Shown in pieces: positions 7,574-15,526 of a stretch of DNA of 28,265 nt. Positions within the stretch are counted from its first letter, which is position 1. The number at the start of each line of letters is the position of its first letter. A program made the translations under genes and the position numbers. The DNA comes from Yinghuangia elevatio (lineage in GTDB: Bacteria; Actinomycetota; Actinomycetes; Streptomycetales; Streptomycetaceae), in the NCBI RefSeq assembly GCF_040649515.1, contig NZ_JBEZFP010000123.1:1-28265 (forward strand), read 5' to 3'. The notes under the pieces were generated by a model that was not told where the DNA came from, made no database searches, and worked only from the letters and a program-made list of their open reading frames with translations.

Positions 7574-7996
7574 GTGGACGCATGGATGTGGTGGCTCATA
7601 GCCCTCGGCGGGCTCGGCATCATCGGTGTCATAACGTCCGTCGTCGAGTTCGGCATGTTCGCGATCGGCGCGCTCGCCGCCTCGATCGCGGCCGCGCTCG
7701 GCCTCGGCCTGATCGGTCAGTGCGTGGTTTTCTCGGTCGTCTCGATCGCCCTGCTCGTCTTCGTACGCCCCATCGCCATAAGGCAGTTGCAAAGCGGCCC
7801 TCGTACGCGCACCGGAATCGACGCGCTGCGCGGCCGCACCGCCGTCGTCCTCGAACGCGTCGACGAGAACGGCGGCCGCATAAAGCTCGCCGGCGAGGTG
7901 TGGTCGGCGCGATCCATGGACACCACACGTGTGTTCGAGCCCGGCGAGAAGGTCGACGTCGCCGAGATCGACGGCGCGACCGCGGTGGTGATCTGA
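7574..7996 (+). CDS. NfeD-like membrane protein
   Basis: This 140-residue protein has two hydrophobic segments (about residues 6-26 and 28-66, the latter possibly two helices). A soluble C-terminal domain of about 60 residues follows (from about 82). Its GRTAVVLERVDENGGRIKL, GEVWSAR and GEKVDVAEIDG stretches are typical of the NfeD C-terminal OB-fold. Short NfeD proteins usually work with an SPFH/stomatin-type partner in membrane organisation, and an SPFH gene lies 192 nt downstream on the same strand. The start is GTG 7574, supported by the -10 six nt upstream. No protease domain is present, so this is the short NfeD form. Confidence 0.88.
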   Translation: MDAWMWWLIALGGLGIIGVITSVVEFGMFAIGALAASIAAALGLGLIGQCVVFSVVSIALLVFVRPIAIRQLQSGPRTRTGIDALRGRTAVVLERVDENGGRIKLAGEVWSARSMDTTRVFEPGEKVDVAEIDGATAVVI

Positions 7997-8188
7997 CGAC
8001 ATGCCGACACAACCGACGGCGCGACCACCGACTTGAACGCCCGTGCGCATACCGTGCGAGCAGGCACGATGCCGACATGACGGTCCGTCAATTCCCTTAC
8101 GGGGCAAGGATCGCCGTGTTACAGCGACACAGGGGCCCGGGCACCCCGTAAGGTCGACTCATCAACCCAACGGAATCGGGGAGGGGCC

Positions 8189-9409
8189 GTGGCCGTCGTC
8201 ATCGTCGTCATCGTTCTCGTCCTGCTGGTGATCGTGGCCCTCGTCAGGACGGTCAAGGTCATCCCCCAGGCGAGCGCGGCGATCGTCGAGCGGTTCGGGC
8301 GCTACACGAGGACCCTGCACGCGGGGCTGAACATCCTCGTGCCGTTCATCGACCGCGTACGCCAGATGATCGATCTGCGCGAGCAGGTCGTGCCGTTCCC
8401 GCCGCAGCCGGTCATCACCGAGGACAACCTTGTCGTCCAGATCGACACGGTCATCTACTTCCAGGTGACGGACCCGCGCGCCGCGACGTACGAAATCGCC
8501 AACTACATCCAGGCGATCGAGCAGCTCACGATCACCACGCTCCGCAACATCATCGGCGGCATGGACCTGGAGCAGACGCTGACTTCCCGCGAGGAGGTCA
8601 ACGCGGGCCTGCGCGGCGTGCTGGACGAGGCGACCGGGCGCTGGGGCATCCGCGTCAACCGCGTCGAGCTCAAGGCGATCGAACCGCCGCCCTCCATCCA
8701 GGAGTCGATGGAGAAGCAGATGCGCGCCGAGCGCGACCGCCGCGCGGCGATCCTGACCGCGGAGGGCACGCAGCGCTCCCAGGTGCTCATCGCCGAGGGC
8801 GAGAAGGAGGCCGCGGTCCTGCGGGCGGAGGGTGACCGTACGGCCGCCGCGCTCCGCGCCGAAGGTGAGGCCAAGGCCATCGAGACGGTGTTCCGCGCGA
8901 TCCACGACGGCGACGCCGACCAGAAGCTCATCGCGTACCAGTACCTGCAGATGCTGCCGAAGCTCGCGCAGGGCGACGCGAACAAGCTGTGGATCGTGCC
9001 CAGTGAGATCGGACGCGCGCTGGAGGGGCTGGGCGGCGCGTTCGGCAACCTCACCGGAGTACCCCCGGTCGGCGGCGCGGCCGCTCTGCCCGGTCCCGCA
9101 CCCGCGGCCGCCTCGGGCGACGAACCGGCCGCGTTCCCGCGCGGGGCCAAGGACCCGGCCGAGACGCCGTCCGACATCTCGACCACCGTGCCCGGGCCCG
9201 CCCGTGGGATCCCGGCGCAGTCGCCCCCGGCCGGCACCGTCCCCGCGGACCCGGACCCCGCCGAGGACCTGGGCCCGTCGAGCCTGCCCGGACCCGAGGT
9301 CGGCCGGCGCCGTCCCTCCGGACCGGGTACGCGCGTGGACCCGCCGCGCATCGAGCGCCCGGCGTCCCCGGGACGCCGGCAGCCGCGGGACAACGGCCCG
9401 CTGGGCTGA
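8189..9409 (+). CDS. SPFH/band 7 domain membrane protein (stomatin/QmcA-like)
   Basis: This 406-residue protein has one N-terminal membrane segment (about residues 2-19) followed by an SPFH domain (about 22-180). The stretches VIPQASAAIVERFGRYTRTL and GLNILVPFIDRVR are characteristic. A charged Ala/Glu-rich coiled coil (about 170-245) contains repeated RAEGE/IAEGE units. The last 110 residues are a Pro-rich, probably disordered tail not typical of the shortest family members. Proteins of this family form large membrane-associated rings or microdomains, often with NfeD, whose gene lies just upstream. The start is GTG 8189 after a strong GGGGAGGGG ribosome-binding site. I see no other gene in the 192-nt gap after nfeD, so the two may be co-transcribed or separately promoted. 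Confidence 0.92.
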   Translation: MAVVIVVIVLVLLVIVALVRTVKVIPQASAAIVERFGRYTRTLHAGLNILVPFIDRVRQMIDLREQVVPFPPQPVITEDNLVVQIDTVIYFQVTDPRAATYEIANYIQAIEQLTITTLRNIIGGMDLEQTLTSREEVNAGLRGVLDEATGRWGIRVNRVELKAIEPPPSIQESMEKQMRAERDRRAAILTAEGTQRSQVLIAEGEKEAAVLRAEGDRTAAALRAEGEAKAIETVFRAIHDGDADQKLIAYQYLQMLPKLAQGDANKLWIVPSEIGRALEGLGGAFGNLTGVPPVGGAAALPGPAPAAASGDEPAAFPRGAKDPAETPSDISTTVPGPARGIPAQSPPAGTVPADPDPAEDLGPSSLPGPEVGRRRPSGPGTRVDPPRIERPASPGRRQPRDNGPLG

Positions 9410-9426
9410 GACCCACCGTCTGCCAC

Positions 9427-9497
9427 CGCAGGCCCCGCCGATCATCTGTACATACGCCGCTTTCCAGGCGTACAGGCAGATGTCGGCGGGGCCTGCG
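9427..9497. terminator. Long imperfect hairpin downstream of the SPFH gene
   Basis: GCAGGCCCCGCCGA (9428-9441) pairs perfectly with TCGGCGGGGCCTGC (9483-9496). Inside, CATCTG pairs with CAGATG and TACGCC with GGCGTA, giving an imperfect stem of about 30 bp with a loop near GCTTTCCA. It begins 18 nt after the SPFH stop codon and has no T tract. The simplest reading is a transcription terminator or 3' stabiliser; the length is unusual. The rest of the 354-nt gap (9498-9763) holds GC-rich GCACGGCA-type low-complexity sequence and the TauE operator candidate. Confidence 0.6.
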
Positions 9498-9629
9498 CTG
9501 TATCGTGCGCTCCGCACCGCACCGCGACTCACTCCAGCACGGCACCGTCGGCACGCACGCTCAGCACGTACCCCCAGCACGGCACTCCGGCACAGCGGCA
9601 CCGCAGGACCGCGCCGCCGTCTGCCCTGC

Positions 9630-9673
9630 CCCGTACTGCCCCTGCCCCCGTACTGCCCGGAAGGGGAGTACGG
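9630..9673. promoter_or_regulatory. Candidate operator upstream of the TauE/SafE gene
   Basis: CCCGTACTGCCC occurs twice, 17 bp apart (9630-9641 and 9647-9658). The half-site CCGTACT then appears inverted as AGTACGG (9667-9673), making a 7-bp inverted repeat around a GGAA centre. A -10-like TAGGGT follows at 9697-9702. Three half-sites directly before a promoter suggest binding of a dimeric regulator. No regulator gene adjoins the transporter. Confidence 0.4.
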
Positions 9674-9763
9674 TCGGCCCCGATCCGGGCGACCGTTAGG
9701 GTTCCTCCACGGGGAACGCTTGTACGGATCTTGAATCCGACGGGACGTCTAAGGACCACGCAC

Positions 9764-10522
9764 ATGACCTGGCTGGAGCAGCTCGCCGTTTTCGCGGCGG
9801 GCATTGGAGCAGGCGGAATCAACGCGGTCGTCGGGTCCGGAACGCTCATCACGTTCCCGGTTCTGCTCGCGGTCGGCTATCCGCCGGTGACCGCCAACGT
9901 GTCGAACACGATCGGTCTCGTACCGGGATCGCTCAGCGGGGCGATCGGATACCGGCGCGAACTGCGCGGGCAGCGAAGCCGTTTGATCCGACTCGGAACC
10001 GCGTCCGTACTCGGCGGCATCACCGGCGCAATACTCCTGCTGACGCTCCCCGAGGGTGCATTCAAGGCGATCGTGCCGGCGCTGATCATCGCCGCACTCG
10101 TCCTGGTCGTCGCGCAGCCCACGCTGGCCCGCCGTCTCAAGGAGCGCCAAGGGGAGGCGCGGCCGGCGCACGGAGGGCCGATCCTCATCGCCGCGGTGTA
10201 CGCGACCGGTATCTACGGCGGCTACTTCGGCGCCGCGCAAGGTGTCCTGCTGCTCGGCCTCATGGGCGTGTTCCTGCACGAGGACATGCAGCGCATCAAC
10301 GGGGTCAAGAACGTTCTTGCCATGCTCGTGAACGGCGTCTCCGCGATCATCTTCATGTTCGTCGCGGACGTCGCCTGGCAGGTCGTGGCACTCATCGCGG
10401 TCGGCTCGATCATCGGCGGCCAACTCGGCGCCACGGTCGGCCGCAAGCTGTCGCCGACAGTTCTGCGCGGCGTCATCGTCGTGGTCGGTCTCGTCGCGGT
10501 GGTCCATCTGCTGACCTCGTAG
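9764..10522 (+). CDS. TauE/SafE-family anion exporter
   Basis: This 252-residue, highly hydrophobic protein has about eight predicted membrane helices. The N-terminal stretch GAGGINAVVGSGTLITFPVLL and the second-half GGYFGAAQGVLLLGLMG are the two inverted-repeat signatures of the TauE/SafE (sulfite/organosulfur anion exporter) family. NGVKNVLAMLVN is also typical. Family members export sulfite, sulfoacetate or related anions; the substrate here is not deducible. I chose ATG 9764 (AAGGA at 9751-9755 upstream) over a TTG at 9731 that adds 11 polar residues. It is followed after 158 nt by cobD, with no obvious functional link. Confidence 0.9.
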   Translation: MTWLEQLAVFAAGIGAGGINAVVGSGTLITFPVLLAVGYPPVTANVSNTIGLVPGSLSGAIGYRRELRGQRSRLIRLGTASVLGGITGAILLLTLPEGAFKAIVPALIIAALVLVVAQPTLARRLKERQGEARPAHGGPILIAAVYATGIYGGYFGAAQGVLLLGLMGVFLHEDMQRINGVKNVLAMLVNGVSAIIFMFVADVAWQVVALIAVGSIIGGQLGATVGRKLSPTVLRGVIVVVGLVAVVHLLTS

Positions 10523-10559
10523 CGCGCATCGTCGCCGACGTCTGCACACCCCTCGGGGC

Positions 10560-10662
10560 CCAGGACCCAGGACCGCGAGGCCAGGCCGCGAAAACCCGGG
10601 GCCGCGAGACCAGGACCCGAGAGACCCGAAACCAGGAGCACAGGAGCACAGGAGCCGCAGGT
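10560..10662. repeat. Purine-rich degenerate repeats before cobD
   Basis: Imperfect units of about 15 bp around CCAGGACC-GCGAGA fill most of the gap between the TauE-type gene and cobD, ending in repeats of CACAGGAG. They are degenerate and the phasing is uncertain. I looked for a cobalamin riboswitch here and did not find a convincing B12-box or stem arrangement. Confidence 0.35.
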
Positions 10663-10680
10663 GCACACGGGACACCAGGG

Positions 10681-11772
10681 ATGACAGCCACCGACCGACT
10701 CAGACCCTCCGCGCCGCGCAGTCGTTCGCCGCGGGGCCGTTCGCCGCGCGTCCCTGCACCGCGCGGCTCCGCACCGCGCATATCCGCCGTCGGCGTGGCG
10801 CTCGGCGTGGCCCTCGACGCACTCGTCGGCGACCCCCGGCGCGCGCACCCCGTCGCCGCCTTCGGCACCGTCGCCGGGGCACTGGAACGGCGCATGTACG
10901 CGGACTCCCGTCCCCGCGGCGCCGCGTACGCCGCCGCCTGTGTCGGCGCCACCGCCGCGCTCGGCATCGCCGCCGACCGGCTGACCCGCCGGCACCCCGT
11001 CGCCCGCATCGCCGTCACCGCCGCCGCGACCTGGGCCGTCCTCGGCGGAACCACCCTGCGCCGCGAGGCGCGTGCCATCGCCGGACCGCTCACAGCCGGG
11101 GACCTGGAGGCCGCCCGCGAGCGCCTGCCCTACCTCGTCGGCCGCGACCCGTCCTGCCTCGACGAGACCGGCATAGCGCGGGCCGTGGTCGAGTCGGTCG
11201 CCGAGAACACCTCCGACGCCGTCGTGGCACCACTGTTCTGGGGTGCCGTCGCGGGCCTCCCGGGACTGCTGGCGTACCGCGCGGTCAACACCCTCGACGC
11301 GATGGTCGGCCACCGCACGCCCCGGCACACCAATTTCGGCTGGGCGTCCGCCCGCCTGGACGACGTCGCGAACTGGCTCCCGGCCCGCGTCACCGGCCTC
11401 CTCACCGTCGCCGCCGCGCCTCTGACCGGCGGATCCCCGCGCGAGACGTGGCGCGTGCTCCGCCGCGACGGCGGCGCCCACCCGAGCCCGAACTCCGGGC
11501 GCTGCGAGGCGTCCGCGGCGGGTGCGCTCGGCGTACGGCTGGGCGGCCGCAACGTCTACGCGGGCCGCACCGAGGACCGTCCCGCGCTGGGCGACGGTCG
11601 CCCGCCCGTGCCCGCCGACATCGCGCGCGCGAACCGGCTCTCCGCCGCCGTGTGCCTGGCCGCGGCCGCCGCCGCGGTGGCCGCCGCAGGGCTTGGCATC
11701 CCGGGTACGCCGCGCAGACACATCCGCACCCACCCCCACACCCGCCCCCGGCAACCGAAGGAACTCCCGTGA
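10681..11772 (+). CDS. cobD: Adenosylcobinamide-phosphate synthase (CobD/CbiB)
   Basis: This 363-residue membrane protein matches CobD/CbiB, which attaches the (R)-1-amino-2-propanol phosphate arm to adenosylcobyric acid in the late cobalamin pathway. Visible signatures are LDALVGDPRRAHPVAAFG (about residues 45-62), VESVAENTSDAVVAPLFW (about 169-186), VNTLDAMVGHR, and HPSPNSGRCEASAAGALGVRLGG (about 267-289). The first 35 residues are an Arg/Ser/Pro-rich extension absent from shorter homologues, so the true start may lie further in. The Thr/His/Pro-rich end is also atypical. ATG 10681 has only a weak AGGG ribosome-binding site. Its stop overlaps the cobQ start by 4 nt, which indicates an operon and translational coupling. 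cobQ acts one step earlier in the pathway. Confidence 0.93.
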   Translation: MTATDRLRPSAPRSRSPRGRSPRVPAPRGSAPRISAVGVALGVALDALVGDPRRAHPVAAFGTVAGALERRMYADSRPRGAAYAAACVGATAALGIAADRLTRRHPVARIAVTAAATWAVLGGTTLRREARAIAGPLTAGDLEAARERLPYLVGRDPSCLDETGIARAVVESVAENTSDAVVAPLFWGAVAGLPGLLAYRAVNTLDAMVGHRTPRHTNFGWASARLDDVANWLPARVTGLLTVAAAPLTGGSPRETWRVLRRDGGAHPSPNSGRCEASAAGALGVRLGGRNVYAGRTEDRPALGDGRPPVPADIARANRLSAAVCLAAAAAAVAAAGLGIPGTPRRHIRTHPHTRPRQPKELP

Positions 11773-13322
11773 ACGGTGCGCTGCTTGTCGCCGGAACCAC
11801 CTCCGACGCCGGCAAGAGCGTCCTCGTCGCCGGGCTCTGCCGTCGCCTCGCGCGCGAAGGGGTCAAGGTGGCGCCGTTCAAGGCGCAGAACATGTCGCTC
11901 AACTCCATGGTGACCGCCGACGGCGCGGAGATCGGCCGCGCGCAGGCCATGCAGGCCGCGGCTGCCGGCATCGCCCCCGAGGCCGCGATGAACCCCGTGC
12001 TCCTCAAGCCCGGCGGCGCGATGAGCAGCCAGGTGGTGCTGCTCGGCCGCCCGGTCGCCGAAGTCTCGGCGCTGAACTACCACGACCTCAAGCCCCGCCT
12101 GTTCGCCGCGGTGCTGGACTCCCTCGCCGATCTGCGGGCTCGCTACGACGTGGTGGTCTGCGAGGGGGCGGGCAGTCCGACCGAGATCAACCTGCGAGAC
12201 CGCGACATCACCAACATGGGCCTCGCACGCGCCGCCAACCTGCCCGTGCTGGTCGTCGGCGACATCGACCGCGGCGGTGTCTTCGCGCACCTGTTCGGCA
12301 CCCTCGCCCTCCTGTCCGCCGAAGACCAGGCGCTCATGTGCGGGTTCGTGGTCAACAAGTTCCGCGGCGACGTACGGCTCCTGCAACCGGGGCTCGACCG
12401 GATCCGCGAACTGACCGGCCGCCCGGTACTCGGCGTACTTCCCTATCTGCGCGGCCTGTGGCTGGACGTCGAGGACTCGCTCGCGCTGGACGCCGACAGG
12501 GGTACGCCCGAGCCGCCGCTCGGCGACGACATCCTGCGCGTCGCCGTCGTCCGGCTGCCGCACATCAGCAACTTCACCGACATCGACGCCCTGTCCGTGG
12601 AGCCGGGCGTCGTCGTCCGGTTCGTCGCGACGCCCGGCGAACTCGCCGACGCCGACCTGGTCGTGGTCCCCGGCACGCGCGCGACGGTCGCGGACCTGGC
12701 CTGGCTGCGCGAACGAGGGCTCGACGCCGCGATCGCCCGCCGTGCGGCGGCCGGCCTGCCCGTGCTCGGCATCTGCGGCGGGTACCAGATGCTCGGCCGC
12801 GAGATCGAGGACCGGTACGAGTCGCGCGCCGGAGTCGTCGCCGGGCTCGGGCTGCTCCCGGTCCGGGTGCGGTTCGCCGCGGAGAAGACCCTCGCGCGAC
12901 CGTCGGGGTTCGCGGACGGCGAGCCGGTCGCGGCGTACGAGATCCACCACGGCGTCGTCGCCGTCGACGCCGGAACGGGGACGGCCGCAGGTGGTGGCGC
13001 CTCCGCGCCGGAAAGCGAACCGCTGTTCACAAACGCCGAGGGTGCCCCCCTCGACGGCTGCCGCGCCGGTTCCGTCTGGGGCACGTTGTGGCACGGCGCG
13101 CTCGAGAACGACGGCTTCCGCCGCGCGTACCTCACCCAGGTGGCCCAATGGGCGGGACGCCGCTTCGTCACCTCACCCGACACGTCGTTCGAGGCCGCCC
13201 GGCAGGCCCGGCTCGACGCCCTGGGCGATCTGGTCGCGGACCACTTGGACAACGCGGCGGTCGACCGGCTGATCAAGCGCGGCGCCCCGGCGGGCATGCC
13301 GTTCATACCGCCGGGAGTGTGA
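11769..13322 (+). CDS. cobQ: Cobyric acid synthase (CobQ/CbiP)
   Basis: This 517-residue, two-domain, ATP-dependent enzyme amidates four side chains of adenosylcobyrinic acid a,c-diamide using glutamine. The N-terminal domain is BioD-like with a P-loop (GTTSDAGKS, about residues 9-17) and the family motif APFKAQNMSLNS. The C-terminal glutamine amidotransferase domain has the nucleophile C336 in GICGGYQMLG and a later His-rich YEIHHG segment. Length matches the family. The start is GTG 11769, overlapping the cobD stop (GTGA), with GAAGGA about 7 nt upstream. An upstream in-frame codon at 11448 lies inside cobD and is rejected. No other cobalamin genes are in the window. Confidence 0.96.
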   Translation: MNGALLVAGTTSDAGKSVLVAGLCRRLAREGVKVAPFKAQNMSLNSMVTADGAEIGRAQAMQAAAAGIAPEAAMNPVLLKPGGAMSSQVVLLGRPVAEVSALNYHDLKPRLFAAVLDSLADLRARYDVVVCEGAGSPTEINLRDRDITNMGLARAANLPVLVVGDIDRGGVFAHLFGTLALLSAEDQALMCGFVVNKFRGDVRLLQPGLDRIRELTGRPVLGVLPYLRGLWLDVEDSLALDADRGTPEPPLGDDILRVAVVRLPHISNFTDIDALSVEPGVVVRFVATPGELADADLVVVPGTRATVADLAWLRERGLDAAIARRAAAGLPVLGICGGYQMLGREIEDRYESRAGVVAGLGLLPVRVRFAAEKTLARPSGFADGEPVAAYEIHHGVVAVDAGTGTAAGGGASAPESEPLFTNAEGAPLDGCRAGSVWGTLWHGALENDGFRRAYLTQVAQWAGRRFVTSPDTSFEAARQARLDALGDLVADHLDNAAVDRLIKRGAPAGMPFIPPGV

Positions 13323-13471
13323 CCAGCGGCCCGCCACGCGCCCCGGTCCGCCGGGATGTCCGCGGGTGGGTGGCGTCACCGACGCCGCGCGTCCGGTTTG
13401 CGGTCAAAGTGCCGACATGACTCGTGCATGGCTCAATGGTGCCTACTTCGTGGAGACAGAGGGGCACCACC

Positions 13472-14002
13472 ATGCGCTCACCCCTGGCCCGCAACCTGGC
13501 CGCCGTTCTCACCGCCTGCGCGCTCTTCCTGGGCCTCGCGGCGTGCAACGGCGACGAGAAGACCAGCGACGCGGCGTTGCAGTCCAAGGACCCGGTCAAG
13601 TTCGCCAAGACCAAGTTCGTGCTGCACGCCGGTCTCGCCGCGGGCGCGTCGTACCGCTGGATCGTCAAGCCCTACCGCGAGGGCAAGTTCCAAAGCGGTG
13701 CCGACGGGCGGACGTTCGCCCTCGTGAAGGCCGGTCTCGCGGGCGCGTTCACGTACCACGAGGTCAAGAAGGCCATCGAGTCCGCGCAGGGGGACCCGAC
13801 GCTGTCCAAGGCCCTGGTGCCCATCCAGGCGGCGGCCGACAAGCTCCAGGGCCTCGGCGGCAAGCTCTCCGGCGGCAACGCGACCGAGGCCGACGTCAAC
13901 GACGTCTCGTCGGTCGTCGACAGCCTCAAGTCGATCGGCGCGCAGAACGGTCTCAAGGTCGAGAACAAGGAACCGAGCGTCGGTCAGCTCAACTCCGGCT
14001 GA
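13472..14002 (+). CDS. Small lipoprotein of unknown function
   Basis: This 176-residue protein begins with a classic lipoprotein signal peptide: basic MRSPLAR, a hydrophobic core, and the lipobox L22-A23-A24-C25. The mature part (about 150 residues) is helical and Lys/Ala/Gly-rich (FAKTKFVLHAGLAAGASY, FTYHEVKKAIE). It has no cysteine after the lipid-modified one. I do not recognise the family; the size and helical make-up would suit a small binding or scaffolding protein on the outer face of the membrane. ATG 13472 is preceded by GAGGGG, about 8 nt away, whereas the longer in-frame start at 13424 would put 16 polar residues before the signal peptide. It follows cobQ by 149 nt and is probably a separate transcription unit. 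Confidence 0.82.
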   Translation: MRSPLARNLAAVLTACALFLGLAACNGDEKTSDAALQSKDPVKFAKTKFVLHAGLAAGASYRWIVKPYREGKFQSGADGRTFALVKAGLAGAFTYHEVKKAIESAQGDPTLSKALVPIQAAADKLQGLGGKLSGGNATEADVNDVSSVVDSLKSIGAQNGLKVENKEPSVGQLNSG

Positions 14003-14066
14003 CCGACGCAACGGCCCCAAGATCCCGGCGCCACCGCGGTCACAACCGTCCGGCAGACACGGCGCT

Positions 14067-14147
14067 CACGGCGATCACGGCGACTACCACGGTCACGGCG
14101 ATCACGGCGACTACGACGGTCGCAGCGATCACGACGGCCGTCGCGGT
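14067..14147. repeat. 27-bp tandem repeat between convergent genes
   Basis: Three units start at 14067, 14094 and 14121. The first two differ at one base; the third is more diverged. Internally the unit contains shorter CACGGCGAT/CACGGCGAC pieces. The array fills most of the 144-nt gap between the lipoprotein stop (14002) and the DUF2330 stop (14147). Read on the plus strand in one frame it encodes a His/Gly/Asp-rich peptide (HGDHGDYHG), but that frame has no start of its own. Confidence 0.8.
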
Positions 14148-15352
14148 CACAACGGCCGCAACGGCGGCGGGGGAGGGTACGCGGCCATCCGCCGCTCGTG
14201 CTTCCGCCGCGCCCACACCACCAGGCCGACCCCGAGCGCCAGCAGGGGCCCGAAGACCACGACCAGCCACACCGGGACCCCGCCCACGGTCAGCAACTCG
14301 TCGGTGTAGTCGACACGTTGGAAGCGCTTGTCGCTCGGCGCCGCGCGGAACTCGAAGTCGGCCGTGATCGTGGACGGCTTCGGCAGCGGACGCGTCATCG
14401 CGGTGAGGTACGACGCCGAGCCCGGCGTGCCGGGCCAGCCCACGTGTTCCGGATCCGGCCTTCCCGCGTACAGCAACTCGGTCTTGCCGCCGCCTCCGAT
14501 GTCCGCGACCGCCTCGACCCGGTGCGGTGCGAACACGAACAGGTTCAGCGTCTGACCGCTGGTCGCACGCTGCGAGAGGCGCATCGGGTAGACCAGCCGA
14601 TCGGAGGCGAACGTCAGTTGCAGCGGGTCGAGTTCACCGCCCAGCGTCTGCTTGTGCCCCGGTCCGCGTGCCGCGTCCCGCTCTCCCGCGGCGGCCGGGG
14701 TGAGGCGTACCGCGACGTACTCCCAACGTTGTTCGACGTACGGACGTAGCGACTCGGCCATCCCATCCGGCATCCGGAAGCCGTTGTCGCCCAGCCATGC
14801 CGCCAAGGCGTTCGGGTCCGTCGCCGCCAACTGGGCGAACTCGAACGGCCCGAGCGTCCCGGAGGCCAGTACGTCGACCGGGGGAGCGCCGGGCGCCGCG
14901 CCGGACCCCGACCGCGACGAATCGCCGTCCCCGCCCCCGCCGGTAAACGGCCAGTCCCCGTCGCGCGGCCAGAAGTAGTTCCGGGTCTTCTCCACCGGCT
15001 CGACGACCCGCTCCAGGCGGTCGAACAACTGCGCGTCGCCGAGATCCAGCGTCGCCCGCGAGGGCACCGGCATGATCCACGCGGCCTCGGCGGCGTCCCC
15101 GGACACCGACAGCCGCATGATGATCCGCTCGGTGACCCCGTCCCAGCTGACGGCGGACGTCTCCTCGCCGACCCGCAGCGTCGCCTGGTCCGCCGGGACC
15201 ATCGCCCCGCAGCCGCAGGCCCAGGCCGGCCGGATCACCCAGCCGGCCTGGATCAGCAGCGCCAGCACCAGCACCGCGGCCGTGCGCAGCCCCCACCGCG
15301 CCTGCCCGGCCGTACGCCCGGACGCCACCGCACCCCCCTTCCGGCTCCCCAC
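14147..15352 (-). CDS. DUF2330-like secreted/membrane-anchored protein
   Basis: This protein of about 401 residues has an N-terminal signal peptide (core AAVLVLALLIQAGWV) ending before ACGCGAMVPADQ, the Cys-rich start typical of DUF2330 proteins. The large extracytoplasmic domain has family-like stretches EAAWIMPVPSRATLDLGDAQLFDRL, YFWPRDGDWPF and PYVEQRWEYVAVRL. A C-terminal membrane helix (VPVWLVVVFGPLLALGVGLVVW) and a short basic, Pro-rich cytoplasmic tail follow. The biochemical function of DUF2330 is unknown. The start is uncertain. GTG 15352 has the best ribosome-binding site (GGAGGGG, about 5 nt away); GTG 15328 and ATG 15376 are alternatives. A poly-Gly/Ser stretch near residue 165 is probably a local insertion. 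The open frame running on to 16612 upstream is antisense to the metallophosphoesterase gene and not real. Confidence 0.82.
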   Translation of the reverse strand: MGSRKGGAVASGRTAGQARWGLRTAAVLVLALLIQAGWVIRPAWACGCGAMVPADQATLRVGEETSAVSWDGVTERIIMRLSVSGDAAEAAWIMPVPSRATLDLGDAQLFDRLERVVEPVEKTRNYFWPRDGDWPFTGGGGDGDSSRSGSGAAPGAPPVDVLASGTLGPFEFAQLAATDPNALAAWLGDNGFRMPDGMAESLRPYVEQRWEYVAVRLTPAAAGERDAARGPGHKQTLGGELDPLQLTFASDRLVYPMRLSQRATSGQTLNLFVFAPHRVEAVADIGGGGKTELLYAGRPDPEHVGWPGTPGSASYLTAMTRPLPKPSTITADFEFRAAPSDKRFQRVDYTDELLTVGGVPVWLVVVFGPLLALGVGLVVWARRKHERRMAAYPPPPPLRPL

Positions 15353-15526
15353 CCCAGTCCCCTCCACCACAATCATCGCGACCCGCCCCCATGACGATCC
15401 GGCACATCCATCCACGGCAACGGCGGTACGACGCCGCAGCCGGAAATCCGGTTCCCGCCCGCGCCCCGCACCGCTGATCATGGGAGCGACACCGCACCGG
15501 GCGGCAGACGGAGACGAGGCGACGCC

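Noticed and set aside
6324..7583. Minus-strand frame over the ABC ATPase gene and 19-bp repeats
   Set aside because: Antisense to a clear ATPase; its N-terminal repeats only reflect the 19-bp DNA repeat.
8162..9601. Minus-strand frame over the SPFH gene
   Set aside because: Antisense shadow of a well-supported gene; no start signal or domain.
10523..10680. Cobalamin riboswitch before cobD
   Set aside because: No recognisable B12 box or stem framework by eye; the stretch is purine-rich degenerate repeat. A covariance search would be decisive.
10222..11754. Minus-strand frame over cobD
   Set aside because: Antisense to CobD, which has clear family motifs.
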